A stretch of 64,000 nt of DNA, from NCBI GenBank assembly GCA_965237785.1, contig OZ250159.1:1178001-1242000 (forward strand). Direction: 5' to 3'. This DNA comes from UBA6522 sp965237785. GTDB taxonomy: Bacteria > Pseudomonadota > Gammaproteobacteria > Steroidobacterales > Rariloculaceae. The stretch's first letter is position 1, and the number at the start of each line of letters is the position of its first letter. This document shows positions 58,706-64,000 of the stretch, in pieces. Under the pieces are notes generated by a model. That model was not told the DNA's origin, searched no databases, and saw only the letters and a list, made by a program, of their open reading frames with translations. Made by a program: the position numbers and the translations under genes.

Positions 58706-61135
58706 CTACCCCAACTCGCCCCTGGCCGGACGGTACTCTTTGGCGTGGCGATATCGGACCGGGAGCAGCGGCTTCGGCTCGAGTGCTGTCGAGCCTCGAG
58801 CTTTATTGGGGCTTTTATATAGGGTCGTTCGCTGCTGACCGAAGCGCCCGAGATTCTCGGCGAGGGCTTGCATCTTGACCGGCGCAAGCTCCTGGCCATG
58901 ATTGGCTCCGGCGGCGCGAGAGATGGATTCATTCATCAGTGTCCCGCCGAGATCGTTCGCCCCCGCCAACAGGCAGTCGGCTGCACCAGCCTCCCCCATC
59001 TTTACCCACGATGTTTGAATGTTGGTCAGAAGCGGGTTGAGCACGAGTCTCGCGACGGCGTGCATCAGCACCGCCTCTCGGTAGGTGGGTCCTTTTCGTG
59101 CCCGCCCCCTTACATACATCGGCGCCTCCATATGCACGAAGGGCAACGGTACGAACTCCGTCAGCCCACCCGTAACCTCCTGAAGATCCCGTAGGATCAG
59201 GAGGTGAGTCGCCCATGACCGAGGCGTCTCCATATGGCCGAACATGATGGTCGAGGTGGTCGGGACGCCCACCTCATGGGCCGTTCGAACCACGTCGACC
59301 CACCCCGCCGTCGACAGCTTGTCGGGGCATATGAACTGGCGCACATCGTCATCGAGTATCTCGGCCGCGGTACCTGGCAGGCTTCCGAGCCCGGCATCGC
59401 GTAATCGTTCCAAGAACGACGCGACGCTCAAGCCGAGCGTTTCAGCTCCGTGGCTGACCTCCAACGGGGAAAACGCATGAACGTGTATTTCAGGGGCTGC
59501 TTCCTTAACGGCACGGCAGATCGTCAGGTAGGTGTCGCCGGTAAATGCGGGGTGAATCCCGCCTTGCAAGCAGACTTCCGTGGCTCCGCGATTCCACGCC
59601 TCCTTTGTTCGCCGGCTGACCTCCTCAAGGTCCAGGACGTAGGGTGTACCTCGCAGATCGTCAGCGATTTTGCCTTTCGAGAAAGCACAGAAGTGGCACT
59701 TGTATTGGCAAACATTTGTGTAATTGATGTTTCTATTGACCACGAAGGTCACGACATCACCGCAGGTATCGCGGCGCAGATCGTCGGCGCTCTGACAAAC
59801 GAGATCGAAGTCCGGACCCCGAGCGCTGAACAGTGTTTCGATCTCACTCCCGGTCAGCCGCTCACCACCCCTGGCTCTGCGCAGCAACTCCGCGAACCCG
59901 CCAGGCCGCGGTTGATCGGGTCGACGATCCTGCATCGAGAACGGCGTGGGTCGTACCGCACCCGGCGACCACTCATCGCACCGGGCGAACCCCCCGCTGT
60001 CGGAGCTTCTCAGTATGCGCGTGAGCAGCTTTGCGTCGATCCATCGTTCGCCGCGCTGTACATATTCCGGATAAATGGTGAGGCGTTGAACCAGCGTCTT
60101 CCCTGCCTTGGCGGTTGTCTCCGCCAGCGCCGGAATCCGCGGCCAGGGTGACTCCGGGTTGACATGGTCCGGCGTGACGGGGGATACGCCGCCCCAATCG
60201 TTGATTCCAGCCTCGATCAGTTCCGGCAAAATTGACGCGTTCAGATTCGGGGGAACCTGGATATTCATTTCCGGCCCCATCGCATGCCGGGCGACCGCAA
60301 CTGTCCATAGCAGCTCCTCCTTGCCCGGGGCCTGTGCACCGGCCATTCTCGTGGCCGGTTTAGGGACGAAGTTCTGGATGATGACTTCCTGTATGTGCCC
60401 GTACCGCTCGTGGAGCTCCCGGATAGCGAACAGGCTCTCAACACGCTCCTCGCGAGTCTCTCCTATGCCGATCAGAATGCCTGAGGTCAGTGGAACGCGT
60501 GCCTTGCCAGCGTTTTCGATGGAAGCGAGCCGAGTCTTGGGATCCTTGTCCGGAGAGCCGTAGTGCGGCCCGCCGGGCTGGCACAGGCGTGTAGAGGAAG
60601 ACTCCAGCATGATCCCCATGGACGGCGATACAGAGCGCAGGCATTTATAGTCATCGAGGGTCAATACACCGGGATTGAGGTGCGGGAGCAGGTCGGTCTC
60701 CCGCAGCACGAGTTCGGCCATTTCCGCCAGGTATTGCAGCGTCGATTCACAGCCAAGCTCCCGAAGCGCCTCACGTGCCGCCCGATAGCGAAGCTCCGGT
60801 TTGTCGCCCAGGGTGAACAGCGCCTCCCGGCAGCCCTTCGACTGCGCCTCGCGGGCTATGCCGAGGACCTGCTCCGGCGAGAGGTAAACGTCTTTGACGT
60901 GTCGTGGCGTTTTCGCGTAGGTGCAGTAATGGCAGACGTCACGGCACAACATGGTGAGCGGAATGAACGCTTTTCGAGAGTAGCTCACCACGTTGCCCTT
61001 GGCCTGATCCCTGAGGGTCGCTGCAGACGCGATCAGATCAGGAAGCGATGCGCTACGGACCCGCTCCAGGAACTCGGGCTGGCCGGGGCTCGTATACGAT
61101 TGATTGTGGTTTATCTGATTAATATTTGTATACAA
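58706..61135 (-). CDS. fbiC: FO synthase, fused CofG-CofH radical SAM enzyme
   Basis: About 809 residues with two radical SAM domains. The CofG half has FIPLTMLCRDVCHYCTY (Cys 64, 68, 71). The CofH half has NINYTNVCQYKCHFCAFSKG (Cys 476, 480, 483). They join a hydroxybenzyl group from tyrosine to 5-amino-6-ribitylaminouracil to form the deazaflavin FO. The fused form is typical of actinobacterial FbiC. The start is uncertain: there is no ATG near the conserved region, TTG 61135 is used here, and an ATG at 61201 would add 22 residues encoded across two palindromes. A GTG just before the conserved SYSRKAF is another option. Confidence 0.87.
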   Translation of the reverse strand: MYTNINQINHNQSYTSPGQPEFLERVRSASLPDLIASAATLRDQAKGNVVSYSRKAFIPLTMLCRDVCHYCTYAKTPRHVKDVYLSPEQVLGIAREAQSKGCREALFTLGDKPELRYRAAREALRELGCESTLQYLAEMAELVLRETDLLPHLNPGVLTLDDYKCLRSVSPSMGIMLESSSTRLCQPGGPHYGSPDKDPKTRLASIENAGKARVPLTSGILIGIGETREERVESLFAIRELHERYGHIQEVIIQNFVPKPATRMAGAQAPGKEELLWTVAVARHAMGPEMNIQVPPNLNASILPELIEAGINDWGGVSPVTPDHVNPESPWPRIPALAETTAKAGKTLVQRLTIYPEYVQRGERWIDAKLLTRILRSSDSGGFARCDEWSPGAVRPTPFSMQDRRPDQPRPGGFAELLRRARGGERLTGSEIETLFSARGPDFDLVCQSADDLRRDTCGDVVTFVVNRNINYTNVCQYKCHFCAFSKGKIADDLRGTPYVLDLEEVSRRTKEAWNRGATEVCLQGGIHPAFTGDTYLTICRAVKEAAPEIHVHAFSPLEVSHGAETLGLSVASFLERLRDAGLGSLPGTAAEILDDDVRQFICPDKLSTAGWVDVVRTAHEVGVPTTSTIMFGHMETPRSWATHLLILRDLQEVTGGLTEFVPLPFVHMEAPMYVRGRARKGPTYREAVLMHAVARLVLNPLLTNIQTSWVKMGEAGAADCLLAGANDLGGTLMNESISRAAGANHGQELAPVKMQALAENLGRFGQQRTTLYKSPNKARGSTALEPKPLLPVRYRHAKEYRPARGELG
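61090..61099. promoter_or_regulatory. TCGTATACGA palindrome
   Basis: A perfect 10-base palindrome, 36 bases centre to centre from the next one at 61126. It lies at or just inside the 5' end of fbiC, depending on the true start. It is part of a set of related sites with consensus TnGTATACnA. Confidence 0.5.
61126..61135. promoter_or_regulatory. TTGTATACAA palindrome
   Basis: Identical to the palindrome at 57037-57046. It coincides with the TTG start codon used for fbiC. It belongs to the cluster of GTATAC sites in the region between fbiC and the hydrolase operon. Confidence 0.55.
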
Positions 61136-61191
61136 TACTACAGTATGGAATACAAAGACTACGTTGGAACAGCGCCTCGGCGCAACCCAAT

Positions 61192-61221
61192 TTGTATGCA
61201 TTTTATTTCATTCGTATACAT
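61192..61221. promoter_or_regulatory. Two degenerate GTATAC-type sites and a possible promoter for the hydrolase operon
   Basis: TTGTATGCAT (61192-61201) and TCGTATACAT (61212-61221) are imperfect members of the same palindrome family. TTGTAT (61192-61197), 17 bases, then TATACA (61215-61220) fits a weak sigma-70 promoter on the plus strand, about 90-130 bases before the hydrolase gene. The overlap of sites and promoter suggests repression. Confidence 0.42.
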
Positions 61222-61348
61222 TTAACATTTGTGCTACGCTCGAATTCGCCGGTCTGTCGCATAGTATCCGGAGATCAGCGACAACCTCGACCTGGGAGAT
61301 CAGAACATCAAAGAAGAACGCATCTCGTTCTTTAGCGAGGGTGAGCGC

Positions 61349-62236
61349 GTGGCGGGAATACTTCGCCTGCCAGATTCGGCAGCGAGTTCTCCCTGGCCCG
61401 GAATCGTACAGGGGCCTGGCTGGTTGGGCCTAAAGGACGCCAAGCTCTACCTCCGATATCACGAAGCCCTCACGGAGGCGGGATTCGCTGTGCTGATTTT
61501 CGACTACAGGGGCTTCGGGGAGTCCGAGGGCAGGACCGATCTGGTGCGCCCGCAACACCAGCTCGAGGACCTCGTCAATGCGGTCACCTACCTAACCACG
61601 CGCGATGATATCGATGCCGACAACATCGGCGCCTTCGGCTCCGGCGGCACTGGCGGTGGAAACTCCCTGGTCCTGGCGGCGCACGATGCTCGCGTAGGCT
61701 GCGCCGTCTCGCAGGTCCCGGTAGCCGACGGCCGAGACTGGCTGCATCGAATGCGGCGGGAGTACGAGTGGCTCGCATTCCTGCAGCGACTCGAAGCCGA
61801 TCGCAAGCAGCGCGTGCTTACGGGAGAGGGTGAGCGCGTGCACCCGCGCCAGGAGATCATGGTGCCGACCCCGGAGCGGAAGAAGACCACTATCAAGAAG
61901 GACGTCGACTCGAAAGTCCAGGAGGAAGTCCTTCTGCGCAGCGCCGAGTACATCCTCGACTACCAGCCGATTGAGTTGGTTGGAAAAATCGCCCCGCGCG
62001 GGGTGATGATAGTCGCGGTAGAGAACGACGCCACAACGCCTACCGATCATGCGATTTCTCTCTACGAGGCCGCTGGCGAGCCAAAGAAACTCATCATGCA
62101 GCGGCACACGACACACTACGCAGCCTACGAGAAGTATGGGGATACGGTCACGCCACAGATCGTTGACTGGTTCCGCAAGCACCTGACCCGCGGAAGCCTG
62201 GAAATTCGAGAAACGGAGATAACCAATGAAAGTTGA
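61349..62236 (+). CDS. Alpha/beta hydrolase (dienelactone hydrolase/esterase-type)
   Basis: 295 residues from GTG 61349. WPGIVQGPGWLGLKDAKLYL near residue 16 is the oxyanion loop, and VLIFDYRGFGESEGRTDLVR near 47 precedes the elbow IGAFGSGGTGGGNSL near 92. The nucleophile would be the Ser of GSGGTG, an unusual elbow. Asp is likely in VAVENDATTPTDHA near 222, and His in RHTTHYAAYE. The same frame reads IKEERISFFSEGER upstream, a natural first strand, so the true start may be a non-ATG codon such as ATC 61307 (with GGGAG upstream). It overlaps the amidohydrolase by 11 bases. Confidence 0.75.
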   Translation: MAGILRLPDSAASSPWPGIVQGPGWLGLKDAKLYLRYHEALTEAGFAVLIFDYRGFGESEGRTDLVRPQHQLEDLVNAVTYLTTRDDIDADNIGAFGSGGTGGGNSLVLAAHDARVGCAVSQVPVADGRDWLHRMRREYEWLAFLQRLEADRKQRVLTGEGERVHPRQEIMVPTPERKKTTIKKDVDSKVQEEVLLRSAEYILDYQPIELVGKIAPRGVMIVAVENDATTPTDHAISLYEAAGEPKKLIMQRHTTHYAAYEKYGDTVTPQIVDWFRKHLTRGSLEIRETEITNES

Positions 62237-63599
62237 TACTGCAATCACCGGCGGACGGGTCTTCTCGGCGAAGGGTGGCAAGGAACTCGACGTCCTCATC
62301 AACGGCGAGAAGATCGCTGCGCTCGTGGACCCGGGCGTCGAAGGCATAGAGGCAGCGGAAACGATCGATGCAAGCGGCCTTTGGGTACTTCCCGGCATGA
62401 TCGACCCGCACGTCCACACGCGGGAGCCCGGCTATACCCATAAGGAGGATATCTACACGTGCAGTCAGGCGTCGGCGGCCGGCGGCATTACGACGATGTT
62501 CGGGATGCCCAACCTCAAACCATCCACGCTGACCCACAAAGACCTGGTCGACGTCTTCGAGCTTTATGCGGAGAAAAGCATTGTCGACTACAACCACAAT
62601 CCCGTGCCGACGCTGGGCGAGGTCGACGCGATGGCGGAGACGGGCATCGCGGCGTACAAGGTGTACCAGGTGATCGATACGGGTCGAGACTACCCCCATC
62701 CGGCCGGTACCGGTATCACCGACTCGGGCCATCTGCTGCAGATGTTCGAGGCCGTCTCCAAGACCGGCAAACGATTCATGGTCCACCCGCACAATCAAGG
62801 CGTCTGCGACCGCGTCGAGCAGAGTTTCCACGAGCGGGGAGACCGCAGCGTCGAGGCGTACGCGAAGACTCTGGCGACACACGACGGGATCATTTGGGAT
62901 CTGGCGACACAGGAGCTGATCAGGATGTCGGAGGCAACGAACTGCCCATTGCACCTGGTTCACGTGCAAACGTCACGCGCCGTCGAATTAATCCGTCAAG
63001 CGAAGGAGCGCGGGGTTGATGTGACCGGAGAAGTGAATCACTGGGCACTGTTCCTGGGCAGCTGGGATATCGTTACCGAGCTCGGCCCCTACGCGCTCTC
63101 ATACTGGGTGGCAGACCATCATCGGGAAGCAATCGTCCAGGGCCTAAAGGACGGCATCATCGACATGGTGAATTCCGATCACGCTCCACACACCCGCGAA
63201 GAGAAGGAGGTGGGCTGGAAGGATATGTGGGCCGCACACACGGGCACGCCTGGGATTCAGTTCCAATATCCACTGATGATCGACGCCGTGAATAGCGGTG
63301 AATTCACGATCGGGGAGACTGTTCGACTTTGTTGTGAAGCCCCCGCACGGGCCTTCAAACTCGACTCGAGGAAGGGCTCGATAATGGCGGGCTACGACGC
63401 GGATATCGTATTGGTTGATCCGAAAGCGGAATGGACGATTACAGACGACATCGTGCTATCCAAAATCGGTTGGACGCCATACAACGGACGGAGGTGTCGC
63501 GGCCGGATCCGGCGCACGCTGGTTCGGGGCACAGACGTCTATAGAGATGGGCAGATCGTGGCCGAGCGCGGGCACGGAAAACAGGCCACGCCTGCGTAG
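62226..63599 (+). CDS. Dihydroorotase/hydantoinase-type cyclic amidohydrolase
   Basis: 457 residues of the cyclic amidohydrolase group. IDPHVHTREPGYTHKEDI near residue 59 supplies HxH. GGITTMFGMPNLKPSTL near 85 follows, AAYKVYQ near 141 holds the candidate carboxylated Lys, then MVHPHNQ near 181, LHLVHVQTS near 239 and VNSDHAPHTREEKE near 316. The DHAPH motif resembles dihydroorotase and allantoinase. The placement in an F420-linked catabolic operon argues against pyrimidine biosynthesis and for ring-opening of a cyclic amide or imide. The LLM-class oxidoreductase follows 22 bases downstream. Confidence 0.85.
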   Translation: MKVDTAITGGRVFSAKGGKELDVLINGEKIAALVDPGVEGIEAAETIDASGLWVLPGMIDPHVHTREPGYTHKEDIYTCSQASAAGGITTMFGMPNLKPSTLTHKDLVDVFELYAEKSIVDYNHNPVPTLGEVDAMAETGIAAYKVYQVIDTGRDYPHPAGTGITDSGHLLQMFEAVSKTGKRFMVHPHNQGVCDRVEQSFHERGDRSVEAYAKTLATHDGIIWDLATQELIRMSEATNCPLHLVHVQTSRAVELIRQAKERGVDVTGEVNHWALFLGSWDIVTELGPYALSYWVADHHREAIVQGLKDGIIDMVNSDHAPHTREEKEVGWKDMWAAHTGTPGIQFQYPLMIDAVNSGEFTIGETVRLCCEAPARAFKLDSRKGSIMAGYDADIVLVDPKAEWTITDDIVLSKIGWTPYNGRRCRGRIRRTLVRGTDVYRDGQIVAERGHGKQATPA

Positions 63600-63621
63600 C
63601 GGAAACAAAGGGGAATCAATC

Positions 63622-64000
63622 GTGACAAAAAAAATGAAATTCGGTCTGTTGCTCCCCCACTTTGGCGAGTTCGCATCGCGCACACGGCTATTGAGGGGTG
63701 CACAGTTGGCAGAGGACCTCGGTTTCGACTCTATCTGGGTTAGAGACCATCTCGTTTTTGAGCCGCACGCGGAGATGGAAAAGGCCATACCCATATTCTA
63801 TGAAGCGCTGGCCACGCTAACGGCGGTAGGGGCGGTTACCAACCACATTTCGCTCGGTACCGGGTCGCTCATCCCATTCCGCCATCCTCTGAATACTGCG
63901 CTGGCTATCGGAACGATGTCGAACCTGCTCGGGCCGCGCTTGATCATCGGGTTCGGCGCCGGAAGTTTCGATCACGAGTTCGAAGCGATCGGGATGGGTG
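63622..64000 (+). CDS. LLM-class (luciferase-like) oxidoreductase, probably F420-dependent (partial)
   Basis: The first 126 codons only; the gene runs off the window. GTG 63622 has AGGGGA about 7 bases upstream, and an in-frame ATG lies at 63634. The sequence MKFGLLLPHFGEF, then AEDLGFDSIWVRDHL and NHISLGTGSLIPFRHP, is the TIM-barrel start of the bacterial luciferase-like family. LIIGFGAGSFDHEFEAIGM gives the glycine-rich phosphate-binding strand. Members use FMN or F420. The adjacent cofE, cofC and fbiC genes favour F420. It may reduce or oxidise the substrate handled by the hydrolase and amidohydrolase. Confidence 0.85.
   Translation, partial: MTKKMKFGLLLPHFGEFASRTRLLRGAQLAEDLGFDSIWVRDHLVFEPHAEMEKAIPIFYEALATLTAVGAVTNHISLGTGSLIPFRHPLNTALAIGTMSNLLGPRLIIGFGAGSFDHEFEAIGMG

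Overview
The window (about 60% G+C by eye) looks like the chromosome of a Gram-negative, aerobic, heterotrophic proteobacterium, most likely a gammaproteobacterium with a marine or sediment lifestyle. The signs are a TonB-dependent receptor, many Sec, Tat and lipoprotein signals, a TRAP transporter, a LacI-controlled polysaccharide locus and a family of secreted DUF6152-like proteins. The species cannot be named from sequence alone. An F420 biosynthesis locus is unexpected in such a background and suggests horizontal acquisition.

Layout. (1) 1-12.6 kb holds mostly exported proteins: three DUF6152-like proteins, a Tat-exported HisC-like aminotransferase, an NHL-repeat protein split by an in-frame TGA, an exported RidA homologue, a DoxX protein, an exported amidohydrolase and a lipoprotein sulfatase with an unusual CSQTR active-site motif. 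(2) 12.65-17.64 kb is a scrambled segment. It has a ParE-type toxin with a nonsense codon and its antitoxin, an HTH antitoxin remnant, a duplicated DUF6152 tail, and a TM0106-type RecB-nuclease/helicase gene broken by a frameshift. Two direct copies of the antitoxin region flank the segment and a tRNA-Cys gene lies just beyond it. (3) 18.2-26.9 kb holds a HupE/UreJ protein, a complete TRAP transporter and a meta-cleavage pathway resembling homoprotocatechuate degradation (FAH-fold enzyme, DapA-like lyase, CHM isomerase, CHMS dehydrogenase, LigA/LigB-type extradiol dioxygenase).

(4) 26.9-47.7 kb is a glycosaminoglycan (chondroitin/dermatan-type) utilisation locus: two different PL8 lyases, a GH105/GH88 unsaturated-uronyl hydrolase, a TonB-dependent receptor, a DUF3604/PHP lipoprotein, a ROK kinase, an FHS permease, a SIS-domain amino-sugar deaminase, two sulfatases, a Tat-exported mannonate-dehydratase-like protein and a LacI regulator. 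Three near-identical 14-bp palindromes (consensus TGACAGCGCTGTCA) sit in its two divergent promoter regions and are the likely LacI operators. In the proposed scheme, lyases and sulfatases act outside the cytoplasm, the receptor imports oligosaccharides, the GH105/88 enzyme splits unsaturated disaccharides, and permease, kinase and deaminase handle the released N-acetylhexosamine.

(5) 47.8-55.0 kb holds an ACMSD-like amidohydrolase, a beta-lactamase-fold serine hydrolase, a TAP-like alpha/beta hydrolase, a Nat-type ABC exporter, an orphan NfeD-like protein, a fourth DUF6152-like gene and tRNA-Gly. An IS1182-type transposase remnant follows. (6) 55.5-64.0 kb holds cofE, cofC, a DASS anion transporter, a fused cofG-cofH (fbiC), an alpha/beta hydrolase, a dihydroorotase-like amidohydrolase and the start of an LLM-class (probably F420-dependent) oxidoreductase. 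GTATAC-centred palindromes occur in both promoter regions. This last block looks like an F420-dependent catabolic module of unknown substrate and, with the LacI regulon, is the strongest candidate for an undescribed system.
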